Part shown: positions 8,208 through 16,828 of the stretch, piece by piece
How the letters are laid out: each line of letters begins with the position of its first letter
How positions within the stretch are numbered: position 1 is the stretch's first letter
Assembly (NCBI RefSeq): GCF_046097595.1
Contig: NZ_JBJUVG010000001.1
Coordinates: forward strand, 285,584 to 349,583
Direction: 5' to 3'
Source of the DNA: Peptococcus simiae
Lineage (GTDB): Bacteria > Bacillota > Peptococcia > Peptococcales > Peptococcaceae
Length of the DNA stretch: 64,000 bases
Notes under the pieces: generated by a model
Seen by the model: the letters and a program-made list of their open reading frames with translations, nothing else
What the model was told of the DNA's origin: nothing
Databases searched by the model: none
Program-made: the position numbers and the translations under genes

Positions 8208-9512
8208 ATGGAAAAAGATAAAATAGGGCTTACAGAGGGACAGCGCCGGGGGGCAGTTGTGCAATTTCAGGGCATTCGCTATGCCCGGGCAGACCGGTTT
8301 GTGCCGCCTAGGCCCTTGACCTTGGCCGAGGGCCTGGCCGACCGGCAGGTCCCGGCGCCCTATGCCCTGCAAAATAAGGCGGCCCTGGAGCAGTTGATTT
8401 TTGGTGTGGACTATGGCCAAGTGGACCAGGCTGAAGACTGCCTCTACCTGACGGTGACGGTGCCCCTGGTCCAGGAGGACCTGCCGGAAAAATTGCCGGT
8501 CATGGTCTGGTTTCACGGGGGCGGCTTTAGCAATGGCGGCATTGCCAACCGGGCCTATGACCCCAGCCTCCTGGCTGAAGAGGGCCAGGTCATTGTGGTC
8601 GCTGCAAACTACCGGCTTGGGGCCTTTGGCTTTCTCTTTGATGAAGCAGGCGGTCCCGGTCATCCGGGATTTTTAGACCAGCTGGCAGCCCTGGAATGGG
8701 TCAACCGGTATATTGACCGCTTTGGCGGCGACCCTGAGGCGGTCTGTATTTTCGGCCAATCGGCCGGAGGGACCTCGGTCCACCGGCTCCTGGCTGTGGC
8801 CGGGACCTCGGGCTTATTTCAGCGGGCTATCATTCAGAGTGCCCCCTTCGGGACCCTGGAGAAACGGGAAAAGATGGAGGGGCAGCTGGCAGCGATGCTC
8901 CGGCCTTTTGCCCGCCGGCCCCGGGGAGAGGACCTCCGGGAGGCCCAGGGCCAGGCCCAGCGGTCTGTTAAGGAATGGGGGTATGCCAAGTACATGCACT
9001 TCGCGCCCCGGCCGGGGGTCGATCCCCTGCCGGCAGGCGGGGACCTGGATAGGGCCTATGCTGCAGCGGCCAAAGAGGTGGACCTCCTGATTGGGGCCAA
9101 TAGCCGGGAACCTTCGATTTACCTGGCCAAGTACCCCTGGTTTCCCAAGCTCGTTCAGGCCCCGGTTCTGGGGCCGGCTTTCGAAGTGCTCCTGCGCTAT
9201 ATGTCCCGGGCCATCTTCCAAAAGGGGACCTGGGCCTTTGCCCGGCAATACGCCGGGGCCGGCGGCCGGGTCTACCACTATACCTGCAGCTGGGGGGAAG
9301 ACAGCTCGGTTTTCGGCGGCTGCCATTGCGCGGAAATGCCCCTGGTCTTTGGGGCGGCCGGCTACCGGGGAAGCCCCCTCCTGATGAATAAGCCCGCCCG
9401 GGAAATCGACCAGGTGGGCCGGCGGATTCGCCGTCTTTGGACAGACTTTGCCAAGAGCGGCCGGATTCAGAACTTAACCATTCCCCGCTGTATACGGGTG
9501 AAGCGGGTGTAA
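8208..9512 (+). CDS. Type B carboxylesterase / para-nitrobenzyl esterase family hydrolase
   Basis: An alpha/beta-hydrolase of 434 residues. It shows the oxyanion-hole motif WFHGGGFSNGG, nucleophile Ser185 in FGQSAGG and the catalytic-His region GGCHCAEM (His373). The acid is probably the Glu in the NSREPS segment. These enzymes cleave short-chain or aromatic esters in the cytoplasm. It is somewhat shorter than the usual family length of about 490, mainly after the catalytic His. The ATG at 8208 has AAAGGAG upstream; an earlier in-frame ATG at 8178 lacks one. The natural substrate is unknown. Confidence 0.88.
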   Translation: MEKDKIGLTEGQRRGAVVQFQGIRYARADRFVPPRPLTLAEGLADRQVPAPYALQNKAALEQLIFGVDYGQVDQAEDCLYLTVTVPLVQEDLPEKLPVMVWFHGGGFSNGGIANRAYDPSLLAEEGQVIVVAANYRLGAFGFLFDEAGGPGHPGFLDQLAALEWVNRYIDRFGGDPEAVCIFGQSAGGTSVHRLLAVAGTSGLFQRAIIQSAPFGTLEKREKMEGQLAAMLRPFARRPRGEDLREAQGQAQRSVKEWGYAKYMHFAPRPGVDPLPAGGDLDRAYAAAAKEVDLLIGANSREPSIYLAKYPWFPKLVQAPVLGPAFEVLLRYMSRAIFQKGTWAFARQYAGAGGRVYHYTCSWGEDSSVFGGCHCAEMPLVFGAAGYRGSPLLMNKPAREIDQVGRRIRRLWTDFAKSGRIQNLTIPRCIRVKRV

Positions 9513-9548
9513 GCAGCACAGAGGAGTATAGAGAGGAGCGGAATAGCT

Positions 9549-10352
9549 ATGCGCATGCCTGTACTTTTTATTGGCCATGGCAGTCCGATGATTGCTTTAG
9601 AAGATTCCCCCCTGACCGACAAGCTCAAGCAGGTGGGGCAAAAAATACAAGACATTGATGGCCCGGTTCGGGGGATTCTATCCATATCGGCCCATTGGTA
9701 TAAAAATGCCAACTATGTGCAAAGTGCGGCCCAACCGGAACAGATTTATGATATGTATGGCTTTCCGGAGGCCCTATACCAGGTGGAATACCCGGCCAAG
9801 GGGGACCTGGCCATTACCGAGGCGGTCCAAGCTGTCTTGGGTGATGAGGTGACCCTTAATGACCGCTGGGGGGTTGACCACGGCAGTTGGACGGTCCTGG
9901 TCCATATGTTCCCGGCGGCGGATATCCCGGTGGTTCAGTTGAGTGTGAATAGCCAGCTCGGTCCCCGGGCAGCCTATGACTTAGGCCGTAAATTAGCCCC
10001 CTTACGGGACCGGGGCCTGCTCATCATGGGCAGCGGGAATATCGTCCATAACCTGCGCCAGGTGCGCGGGGATATAGACGGGGGCACCCCCCAGACGGAG
10101 CGCTTTGCCGGCTTTATCACTGAAGCGGTGGAAGCGGGGGATATCGAGGCCCTACTCAACTACGAAAGCCACCCGGACGCGGCCTATGCCGTCCCGACGC
10201 CGGACCACTTCCGGCCCTTTATCATGGCCCTGGGGGCGGCAGATGGGGACCCGGCCCGGGCCTTTAACCGTGAGAACCGGATGGGCGCCCTGGCCATGGA
10301 TTCCTACCTCTTTACCGAGTCAGCAGACCAGGCAGGCCGGTATGACCTATAA
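9549..10352 (+). CDS. ygiD: 4,5-DOPA dioxygenase extradiol-like protein (YgiD family)
   Basis: A class III extradiol ring-cleavage dioxygenase homologue of 267 residues, as expected. Metal-binding histidines are visible in FIGHGSPM, SAHWYK and SGNIVHNLRQ, and the conserved WGVDHGSWTVL block follows the family pattern. Escherichia coli YgiD opens the ring of DOPA, but in bacteria the physiological substrate is usually unknown. The next gene overlaps its end by 11 bp, which points to translational coupling. Confidence 0.9.
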   Translation: MRMPVLFIGHGSPMIALEDSPLTDKLKQVGQKIQDIDGPVRGILSISAHWYKNANYVQSAAQPEQIYDMYGFPEALYQVEYPAKGDLAITEAVQAVLGDEVTLNDRWGVDHGSWTVLVHMFPAADIPVVQLSVNSQLGPRAAYDLGRKLAPLRDRGLLIMGSGNIVHNLRQVRGDIDGGTPQTERFAGFITEAVEAGDIEALLNYESHPDAAYAVPTPDHFRPFIMALGAADGDPARAFNRENRMGALAMDSYLFTESADQAGRYDL

Positions 10353-10755
10353 GCCCATTACCGACTACCGGGACCGGCTCTTCCAGAGTCCGGCCGGCCA
10401 CTGGGTCATCGATGACCAGAACGAGGGCACCGAGGCTGCCCCGACGGAAACAGCTCATGTGGTCTACAGTGATGAGGTCAAGGCCTTTGTCCAGGCCGTC
10501 GGTCGATTCCAGAAGAAGAACCCCCTGCTGGGCCTGCGTGACTTTAGCGATATTTTAAAGGCCTATGGCCTCCAGTGGGGCCTGGCTGACATGCAAGAGG
10601 CGCCTTTGGACCGGATGGACGCCCGAGGGGTCATGGCTTTAATCGTGGCGGCTATCGAAGCGGAGAAGTTCCACGATGGGGCCCTGCTGACCTTTTTTGA
10701 AACAGGTTGCCTGCGCCGGTGGTTGGATCGGCTCCAGGTCCTGGACCGGGCCTAG
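10342..10755 (+). CDS. DUF6508-like small protein
   Basis: A soluble protein of 137 residues that begins inside the last codons of the dioxygenase gene. The C-terminal part (AIEAEKFHDGALLTFFETGCLRRWLDRL) has the pattern I associate with DUF6508: a region rich in E/F before DG, then an sG and a W.RL ending. No catalytic motif is visible and no function is known. The start at 10342 is chosen because the frame upstream overlaps the dioxygenase fully. Confidence 0.6.
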   Translation: MTYKPITDYRDRLFQSPAGHWVIDDQNEGTEAAPTETAHVVYSDEVKAFVQAVGRFQKKNPLLGLRDFSDILKAYGLQWGLADMQEAPLDRMDARGVMALIVAAIEAEKFHDGALLTFFETGCLRRWLDRLQVLDRA

Positions 10756-10783
10756 GCCCTTATGCTAAAAAAGGAGGACGACC

Positions 10784-11263
10784 ATGCGAAAAAAAGACCG
10801 AGAACTGACAGCCCCGGCGGATTTACTGGCTATTATGCAGGCCGCTGACCGGGCGGTGCTGGCCTTTAATGGGGACCCGGCCCCCTACCTGCTCCCGGTC
10901 AATCCGGGAGTGGAATGGACCGGCGACCGTTTTATCCTATACCTTCACGGAGCGACCGAGGGGACCAAGTACCGGTACCTGGTCGATGGCGCCCCGGTAA
11001 GCTTTGAAATGGATGCCCACCATGCCCTGGTGGCTGACCGGGACCGGGGTTACTGCACCATGTATTATGCCTCGGTCATTGGTCAGGGCATCGCTTATGA
11101 ACTGCTGGACGCTGAGGCCAAGGCCCGGGCCCTGCAGGTCATTATCGACAGCTACCATATCGATGAAGGCTTTGCCTACAACCCGGCGGCCCTTCCCCGG
11201 ACCCGGGTCTTTAAGATTGAAGTCCGGGCCATTACCGGCAAGGCCAAGGGGCCAAAGGTCTAG
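10784..11263 (+). CDS. Pyridoxamine 5'-phosphate oxidase-like FMN-binding protein (NimA-like)
   Basis: A split-barrel flavoprotein of 159 residues. The start KKDRELTAPADLLAIM, the PYLLPVNPG strand and the LYLHGATEGTKYRYL segment follow the NimA/PPOX-like pattern, in which FMN or heme is bound between subunits. NimA relatives reduce nitroimidazoles, but this cannot be assigned here. A strong AAGGAGG lies 7 bp before the ATG. The gene ends 20 bp before a strong terminator and is the last of the co-directional group that starts with the carboxylesterase or the dioxygenase. Confidence 0.82.
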   Translation: MRKKDRELTAPADLLAIMQAADRAVLAFNGDPAPYLLPVNPGVEWTGDRFILYLHGATEGTKYRYLVDGAPVSFEMDAHHALVADRDRGYCTMYYASVIGQGIAYELLDAEAKARALQVIIDSYHIDEGFAYNPAALPRTRVFKIEVRAITGKAKGPKV

Positions 11264-11282
11264 CCGACTTAAAAAGCAAAGA

Positions 11283-11325
11283 AGCACCGGCCCTGTCTCT
11301 CGGTAGACAGGGCCGGTGCTTTTAT
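11283..11325. terminator. Terminator between convergent transcripts
   Basis: A long near-perfect stem (AGCACCGGCCCTGTCT with AGACAGGGCCGGTGCT) with a 6-nt loop is followed by T-rich sequence. It lies between the flavoprotein gene and the end of nspC on the other strand. Confidence 0.88.
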
Positions 11326-11348
11326 TATTTTCCGGTAAGGTCGGCGGC

Positions 11349-12479
11349 TTAGAGCCGGCCTTTAAAGTTTTCGTAGCCAAATGCCCGCAGGACCCGCCAA
11401 TCATCCTCTGAGGGCTTACCCGATAAAATCGTCGGCAGGGGCATTCCGTTAAAGGTATTGGTCTTAACCATGGTGTAGAGGGCCATATCCCCAAAAATCA
11501 GGCGGTCGCCCGGTTGGAGGGGGGCATCAAAGGAATAGTCCCCGATGACATCTCCGGCCAGGCAGGTCGGGCCGGCCAACCGGTAGGTGTGCTTTTTCTC
11601 ATGGGGGTTACCGCTATTGGCCAGGGGGGGTCGGTAGGGCATTTCGATGACATCCGGCATATGGCAGGCAGCGGAGGTATCCAGGATAGCGATATCGATT
11701 TCGTTGTGAACGATATCCACCACGCTGGCCGTCAGGGTGCCGGCATTTAAGACCACCGCTTCCCCGGGTTCCAGGTAGATTTGTAGCCCATAGGTCCGGC
11801 TTAGGACCTGGACACAGTTGATGAGGGCGTCGACATCATAGTCAGCCCGGGTAATGTGGTGGCCACCGCCCAGGTTCAGCCAGCGCATGAGAGGGAGGTA
11901 CTCGCCGAATTGGTCTAGAAAGGCGTCCAGGGTTTCCTGGAGGGCATCGAAGCCCTGCTCACAAAGGGTGTGGAAGTGGAGCCCTTCAATCCCCCGCAAG
12001 TTTTTGCCGAGGACCTCCTTCTTGAGGATGCCCAGGCGAGACCCCGGGGCACAGGGATCGTAAATACCCCCGTCCTGGGTGGAATGGTCCGGGTTGATCC
12101 GTAAACCGCAGCTCTTGCCGGCAGCCAGGGCCCGGGGGCCAAACTGCTCCCACTGGGCAAAAGAGTTGAAGGACAGGTGGTCGACGTATTTTAAAATCTC
12201 ATCAAAGTCCCGCTCTTGGTAAGCCGGGGAAAAGATGTGGGTCTCCTTGCCCATTTCCTCATGGCCCAGGCGGGCTTCATAGAGGCCGCTGGCCGTTGTG
12301 CCGGCCAGGACCTGGCCAATCATGGGGTAGAGGGCAAAGTTGGAGAAGGCCTTTTGGGCCAGGAGAATCTTGGCCCCGCTTTCATCCTGGACCCGGCCCA
12401 GGATGGCCAGGTTTTTGGCCAAGGCTTCCTCGTCAATGGCAAAGAAGGGGGTTGGCACATCTTTTAGATGTAAACCCAT
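11349..12479 (-). CDS. nspC: Carboxynorspermidine / carboxyspermidine decarboxylase
   Basis: A PLP enzyme that decarboxylates carboxy(nor)spermidine to (nor)spermidine, the second step of the aspartate-semialdehyde route to polyamines. The 376-residue protein begins DVPTPFFAIDEEAL, has the PLP lysine in LLAQKAFSNF, LRINPDHS, HFHTLCEQG, NLGGGHHITR and EPGEAVVLNAG, all typical of the alanine-racemase-fold NspC group. The start at 12479 overlaps the stop of the upstream synthase as TAATG, so the two are translationally coupled. A longer reading (to 12527) would run into the synthase gene and lacks a ribosome site. Confidence 0.92.
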   Translation of the reverse strand: MGLHLKDVPTPFFAIDEEALAKNLAILGRVQDESGAKILLAQKAFSNFALYPMIGQVLAGTTASGLYEARLGHEEMGKETHIFSPAYQERDFDEILKYVDHLSFNSFAQWEQFGPRALAAGKSCGLRINPDHSTQDGGIYDPCAPGSRLGILKKEVLGKNLRGIEGLHFHTLCEQGFDALQETLDAFLDQFGEYLPLMRWLNLGGGHHITRADYDVDALINCVQVLSRTYGLQIYLEPGEAVVLNAGTLTASVVDIVHNEIDIAILDTSAACHMPDVIEMPYRPPLANSGNPHEKKHTYRLAGPTCLAGDVIGDYSFDAPLQPGDRLIFGDMALYTMVKTNTFNGMPLPTILSGKPSEDDWRVLRAFGYENFKGRL

Positions 12480-13678
12480 TAGTCCACCAGCTCCGGTGAG
12501 AAGTCTTCCCGCCAGGGGAGGCCCCACTTATTCAGGGCATCCATGAAGGGATCCGGATCGAATTCATCGACGGTGTAGACCCCGGGCCGTTCCCACTTGC
12601 CCTGGAGAACGAGCATGGCGCCAATCATGGCCGGCACCCCGGTGGTGTAGCTGACGGCCTGGCTGCCCACTTCCTTGTAGGCTTCCTGGTGGTCGCATAC
12701 ATTGTAGAGGTAGTAGGTCTTGTCCTTACCGTTTTGCTTGCCCTGGAAGATACAACCGATATTGGTTTTGCCAACGGTCCGGGGGCCCAGGGATGACGGG
12801 TCCGGTAAGACGGCCTGTAGAAATTGCAGGGGGATGATTTCCTGGCCCTGGAATTCAATCGGTTCAATGGAAGTCATGCCGACATTTTCCAGGCATTTTA
12901 AGTGGGTCAGGTAGCTTTCGCCGAAGGTCATAAAGAAGCGAATCCGTTTGAGGCCGGGGATATTTTTAGCCAGGCTTTCCAATTCTTCATGGTAAAGGAG
13001 GTACATGTCCTTCTTGCCCACTTGGTCAAAGTCGTATTCCCGTTTGATTTCCATCGGCTCGGTTTCGACCCATTCGCCATTTTCCCAGTAGCGGCCGTTG
13101 GCACTCACTTCCCGGATGTTGATTTCCGGGTTGAAGTTGGTCGCAAAGGGATAGCCATGGTCGCCGCCGTTGCAGTCCAGGATATCGATGTAGTTGATTT
13201 CGTCAAATTCGTGCTTTAAGGCATAGGCCGCAAAGACCGAGGTGACCCCGGGATCAAAGCCGGACCCGAGGATTCCGGTAATGCCGGCTTCCTTGAACTT
13301 GTCCATGTAGGCCCACTGCCATTTGTATTCAAATTTAGCGGTGTCAGGATGTTCGTAGTTGGCCGTATCCAGATAATGGGTTTTCGTTGCCAGGCAGGCA
13401 TCCATAATCGACAGGTCTTGGTAGGGAAGGGCCAGGTTGACGACAATGTCCGGTTGGTAGTCATTGATGAGGGCGATGAGCTCGTCCACATTGTCGGCAT
13501 CGACCTGGGCGGTGGTTAACTTGGCTTTCGTATCCTTGCATCTGCTCACAATATCTTTACATTTGGATTCAGTGCGGCTGGCGACCATGACATCCGTAAA
13601 TACATCATCATTCTGTGCCATCTTTTGCACAGCTACAGAAGCGACGCCACCGGCGCCAATCACTAGTGCTTTTCCCAT
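12479..13678 (-). CDS. Carboxynorspermidine synthase (saccharopine dehydrogenase-like)
   Basis: It joins aspartate beta-semialdehyde to putrescine (or diaminopropane) with NADPH to form carboxyspermidine (or carboxynorspermidine). Residues 3-12 are the Rossmann motif ALVIGAGGVA; the protein has the family's 399-residue length and the GSGFDPGVTSVFAAYA and CDHQEAY blocks typical of this branch of saccharopine dehydrogenases. AGGAGG precedes the ATG on the minus strand. The direct coupling to nspC supports the polyamine role over lysine metabolism. The leader contains a strong hairpin. Confidence 0.92.
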   Translation of the reverse strand: MGKALVIGAGGVASVAVQKMAQNDDVFTDVMVASRTESKCKDIVSRCKDTKAKLTTAQVDADNVDELIALINDYQPDIVVNLALPYQDLSIMDACLATKTHYLDTANYEHPDTAKFEYKWQWAYMDKFKEAGITGILGSGFDPGVTSVFAAYALKHEFDEINYIDILDCNGGDHGYPFATNFNPEINIREVSANGRYWENGEWVETEPMEIKREYDFDQVGKKDMYLLYHEELESLAKNIPGLKRIRFFMTFGESYLTHLKCLENVGMTSIEPIEFQGQEIIPLQFLQAVLPDPSSLGPRTVGKTNIGCIFQGKQNGKDKTYYLYNVCDHQEAYKEVGSQAVSYTTGVPAMIGAMLVLQGKWERPGVYTVDEFDPDPFMDALNKWGLPWREDFSPELVD

Positions 13679-13737
13679 AAAAACCCTCCTAAATTTGTCA
13701 AGTTCGGTGCTTTCTCCTAGTACTTACCCGATAAGGG

Positions 13738-13765
13738 CAGGCCACTACACCAGTGGTGCGGCCTG
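13738..13765 (-). promoter_or_regulatory. Hairpin in the leader of the polyamine operon
   Basis: CAGGCC and GGCCTG close a stem that also contains CACC/GGTG. It sits between the promoter and the ribosome site in the mRNA of the carboxynorspermidine synthase gene. Its role is unknown. Confidence 0.45.
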
Positions 13766-13776
13766 TATCTAGTTGC

Positions 13777-13805
13777 ATTATAGCTAAACTGGCTTTCCGG
13801 CACAA
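13777..13805 (-). promoter_or_regulatory. Promoter of the polyamine operon
   Basis: On the minus strand TTGTGC (13800-13805) and TATAAT (13777-13782) are 17 bp apart. The start codon is about 100 bp downstream, which leaves a leader of roughly 90 nt. Confidence 0.6.
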
Positions 13806-13902
13806 GGGAGGAATGAGGGGGCCGGTGGCGCCCCCCGGCCTTGAGATTGATGGCGGCTATAGGCTCATAGATAAAGACAATTGCAGAAACCGGGCCTTTT
13901 CC

Positions 13903-13931
13903 GTGACATGTGTGACAATTTAGATTATAAT
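13903..13931 (+). promoter_or_regulatory. Promoter of the arylsulfotransferase-family gene
   Basis: GTGACA (13903-13908) and a perfect TATAAT (13926-13931) are 17 bp apart, about 55 bp before the start codon. Confidence 0.65.
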
Positions 13932-13985
13932 GAGTTTAGTAGTAAATGATAAACTTGCTTAGACTTATAAAAGGAGTGGACTTTA

Positions 13986-15440
13986 GTGGGACAACCGTTT
14001 ATTCACCCCACCGGGGTAACTATGTATGATCCTGAAAAATGCTGGAACGGGTACAACTTAGTTGCAGCAAAAGACGTAGGCGCTGTGCTCTTTGACATGC
14101 GCGGTGAAGTCGTTCGGGTATGGAAAGACTTAATGGGCTTCCCGAACAAGCTTTTACCCGGTGGTTATGTCATGGGGAGCCGGGGTCTTCGTGATGGCAA
14201 GTTCGGCTATCAGGACCAAATTGACCTAGTTCAAGTGGACTGGGACGGCAAGATCGTCTGGAAGTTCGACAAAAAAGAATACATCGAAGACGAAGGCAAC
14301 GAACCCATGTGGATGGCTCGCCAACACCACGACTACCAACGGGAAGGGAACCCCGTGGGCTACTACGTCCCCGGCATGGAACCCAAGACCGATAGCGGGA
14401 ACACCCTGATTCTGACCCACGAAACTGTTGAAAACAAACGGATTTCCGACCAGCGGCTCCTGGATGACGTCATCATCGAAGTCGACTGGGAAGGCAACAT
14501 CGTTTGGGAATGGCGGGCCAGCGACCATTGGCGTGAATTCGACTTTAGTGACGCCGCTAAACTCGCCCTCTACCGCTACCCCAACATGCACTCCGTAGAC
14601 GGTGGCGTCGGCGACTGGGTCCACCTCAACTGCGCCAGCTACCTGGGCCCCAACAAGTGGTATGACAAGGGCGATGACCGTTTCCATCCGGACAACATCA
14701 TCTTCGACAGCCGGGAAGCCAACTTCATGTGCATCATCTCCAAAGAAACCGGCAAAGTCGTCTGGAAACTCGGCCCTGACTTCCAATCCAAAGAAGAACG
14801 TCGGATCGGCCAAATCATTGGGCCCCACCACACCCACATGATCCCCAAAGGCCTGCCCGGTGAAGGCAACATCTTAATCTTCGACAACGGCGGTTGGTCC
14901 GGCTACGGCGTGCCCTCCAACATCGCCCCCAACGGGACCAAAGTCAACGTTATGGACCGGTCCCGCGTCCTGGAAATCAACCCCGTCACCAAGAAACTCG
15001 TCTGGGAACTGCGTGGCAGTGACATGATGGGCTACGGCGGCCCCGGCGTCAACGACTACCGCTTCTACAGCCCCCTGACCTCAGACGCCTGCCGTCTGCC
15101 CAACGGGAACACCTTCGTCACCGAAGGCGTTGGCGGTCGACTCTTCGAAGTGACCCCGGAAAAAGAAGTGGTCTGGGAATGGATCTCCCCCTTCGGTCCG
15201 GACGCCACCTACATCTACTACCGTGGCTACCGCTACCCCTATGAATACGTGCCCCAGTTACCGAAACCGGACGAAACCCCGATTCCGAAACTGGACATCA
15301 AGAAATTCCGGGTACCCGGCGCCGCAGACTGCGAAGTGAAGAACGTTGTAGAAGTCGAAGGGACCTGGGGTTATCCTGACCACGTCCAATCCTGCGTATC
15401 TGCAGAAGACGACGATGACGCCCCGTCCTCCCTCTTCTAA
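13986..15440 (+). CDS. Arylsulfotransferase (ASST) family protein without signal peptide
   Basis: A 484-residue beta-propeller protein with repeated W(D/E)G.IVW(K/E) blades (VDWDGKIVWKFD, VDWEGNIVWEWR, NPVTKKLVWELRG, EKEVVWEW) and the PHHTHMIPKG and MHSVDGG regions typical of the ASST family. Classical members move sulfate between phenols in the periplasm or outside the cell; this one starts MGQPFIHPTG with no signal peptide, so it is predicted to be cytoplasmic. It starts at GTG behind AAAGGAG. Its codon choice is unusually uniform (AAC, GGC, GAA, AAA), which suggests high expression. Own promoter and terminator. The substrate is unknown. Confidence 0.85.
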   Translation: MGQPFIHPTGVTMYDPEKCWNGYNLVAAKDVGAVLFDMRGEVVRVWKDLMGFPNKLLPGGYVMGSRGLRDGKFGYQDQIDLVQVDWDGKIVWKFDKKEYIEDEGNEPMWMARQHHDYQREGNPVGYYVPGMEPKTDSGNTLILTHETVENKRISDQRLLDDVIIEVDWEGNIVWEWRASDHWREFDFSDAAKLALYRYPNMHSVDGGVGDWVHLNCASYLGPNKWYDKGDDRFHPDNIIFDSREANFMCIISKETGKVVWKLGPDFQSKEERRIGQIIGPHHTHMIPKGLPGEGNILIFDNGGWSGYGVPSNIAPNGTKVNVMDRSRVLEINPVTKKLVWELRGSDMMGYGGPGVNDYRFYSPLTSDACRLPNGNTFVTEGVGGRLFEVTPEKEVVWEWISPFGPDATYIYYRGYRYPYEYVPQLPKPDETPIPKLDIKKFRVPGAADCEVKNVVEVEGTWGYPDHVQSCVSAEDDDDAPSSLF

Positions 15441-15467
15441 AAACCGGTATATTAAGACCGTAAACCC

Positions 15468-15496
15468 AACCTCCGGCCCAGCCGGAGGTTTTTTAT
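15468..15496 (+). terminator. Terminator after the ASST-family gene
   Basis: CCTCCGGC pairs with GCCGGAGG around a tiny loop, followed by six T. Confidence 0.88.
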
Positions 15497-15572
15497 TTAC
15501 CGGGCTGTTGCCGGACCGGCCCCTTTGGGTATGTTATATATGTCCATTAGATGAACTTGGGAGGCGATGATC

Positions 15573-16151
15573 ATGGATTTACAAAGCTTACTGGAAAAAA
15601 GACGGACCTACCGGAAATTTGATGAATCTAAGCCCATCAGTGCTGAAGACCGGGAGGCTATCCTCCAGGCGGTGCAAACGGCTTCATCGGGGATGAACCG
15701 GCAGAGCCTGCGCTTTATTTCTGTTGAAAGCCAAGAAAAAGTCAGCCGGGTTTTTGACCTGACCCATTGGGCAGCCAGCCTGCCGGCAGACCAGGGCCAG
15801 CCCAAGCCCGGCGAGCGGCCGGTTTATTTTGTAGCGGTGTGTGCCCATGAAAAATCCAGCCCCTTTGTAGATGTCGATAAGGGCCTGGCCATTTCCAATA
15901 TGACCCTGGCCGCCATGGACCGGGGGATTGGCTCTTGTATCATTGGCAACTTTAACCATAAGAAGATGCAGGAGCTCTTAGATATTGGCGAAGGCTACAC
16001 CTGTAACCTAGTGGTGGCTTTCGGTTACCCGACCATTACTTCTACCATTAAAGAAGTGGCTGCAGGGGAAGACCTGTCCTACTATTTAGATGATGATGGC
16101 CAATACATTGTTCCTAAGTTAAAAATAGAGGACCTTGTCCGTCGGGTATAA
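15573..16151 (+). CDS. Nitroreductase family protein
   Basis: An FMN-dependent oxidoreductase of about 192 residues. The N-terminal LLEKRRTYRKFDESKPIS and the central DKGLAISNMTLAAMDRGIGSC are the standard nitroreductase blocks for FMN binding; AFGYP near the end is also typical. The ATG at 15573 is 8 bp behind GGGAGG, while the ATG at 15567 is only 2 bp away. It is shorter than NfsA/NfsB-type enzymes, in line with the small clostridial group. Electron donor and acceptor cannot be inferred. It is closely followed by the YfcE-like gene. Confidence 0.85.
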   Translation: MDLQSLLEKRRTYRKFDESKPISAEDREAILQAVQTASSGMNRQSLRFISVESQEKVSRVFDLTHWAASLPADQGQPKPGERPVYFVAVCAHEKSSPFVDVDKGLAISNMTLAAMDRGIGSCIIGNFNHKKMQELLDIGEGYTCNLVVAFGYPTITSTIKEVAAGEDLSYYLDDDGQYIVPKLKIEDLVRRV

Positions 16152-16175
16152 TGGTTGCTTGATCAGGAGGTATTC

Positions 16176-16682
16176 ATGAAAGTTGGTGTTTTATCAGACA
16201 CACACGGGTCCCTTTACCACACCAAGCGGGCCCTGTCTTACATGGAGGACTGTGACTATATCCTCCACCTCGGCGATGTCCTTTACCACGGTCCCCGAAA
16301 CCCGGTTCACGATACCTATGCACCGGCAGACCTAGCTGCCTACCTGTCTGACCGGCGGATTACCTTTGTGCGGGGCAATTGCGATGCAGATGTGGACCAG
16401 ATGGTCATTGGCCAGGACTTGACCCAAAAGGCCCGGGTCTGCCACTTTGGCCCCCTGGTCATTTACGCTGTCCATGGCTATGAAGAAAGCCTGGAAACCC
16501 GGATCCAGAGGGCTCTGGAAGCCGGGGCCAATGTCCTGGCCTGGGGCCATACCCATGTCAAAGTTCTGGAAGAAGTCGAGGGCCTGACCCTCTTGAACCC
16601 GGGCAGCACAACCCTGCCAAAAGACGGCAGCCATTCCTGTGCGGTCTATGACCAGGGCCGCTGGGGTTTTTACACCTGGTAG
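16176..16682 (+). CDS. YfcE/MJ0936-family metallophosphoesterase
   Basis: A calcineurin-like phosphodiesterase of 168 residues. All metal-site motifs are present: GVLSDTHGS, HLGDVLYHG, RGNCDADVD, YAVHGY and WGHTHV, then LLNPGST. The GNCD motif and the small size put it with YfcE, which cleaves phosphodiesters in vitro. AGGAGG lies ahead of the ATG at 16176, and 24 bp separate it from the nitroreductase gene, so both are probably co-transcribed up to the terminator at 16693. Confidence 0.9.
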   Translation: MKVGVLSDTHGSLYHTKRALSYMEDCDYILHLGDVLYHGPRNPVHDTYAPADLAAYLSDRRITFVRGNCDADVDQMVIGQDLTQKARVCHFGPLVIYAVHGYEESLETRIQRALEAGANVLAWGHTHVKVLEEVEGLTLLNPGSTTLPKDGSHSCAVYDQGRWGFYTW

Positions 16683-16692
16683 ACCTTGGACC

Positions 16693-16722
16693 AAGGCCGG
16701 CTGATGGGGCCGGCCTTTTTTA
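16693..16722 (+). terminator. Terminator after the phosphoesterase gene
   Basis: AAGGCCGGC (16693-16701) pairs with GCCGGCCTT (16709-16717), followed by T-rich sequence. Confidence 0.85.
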
Positions 16723-16828
16723 TTTATGAGCGCCCGCAGGGGCAAAGCAGGGCCCTTATGGCGAAAGTGGCCAAAGGGGTATATAATAGATGGAAAGATA
16801 GTGCAAGTTTATTATAAAGGAGGTCACT

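Noticed and set aside
8713..9519. Overlapping frames on both strands within the carboxylesterase gene
   Set aside because: They are a by-product of high GC; the sense frame has all catalytic motifs.
10105..10341. Upstream extension of the DUF6508-like gene
   Set aside because: It lies wholly in the dioxygenase gene in another frame and encodes a Pro/Arg/Thr-rich shadow; the ATG at 10342 fits the stop-start overlap.
14226..14837. 203-codon antisense frame in the ASST-family gene
   Set aside because: Val/Asp/Phe-rich shadow caused by the uniform codon choice of the sense gene; no ribosome site.
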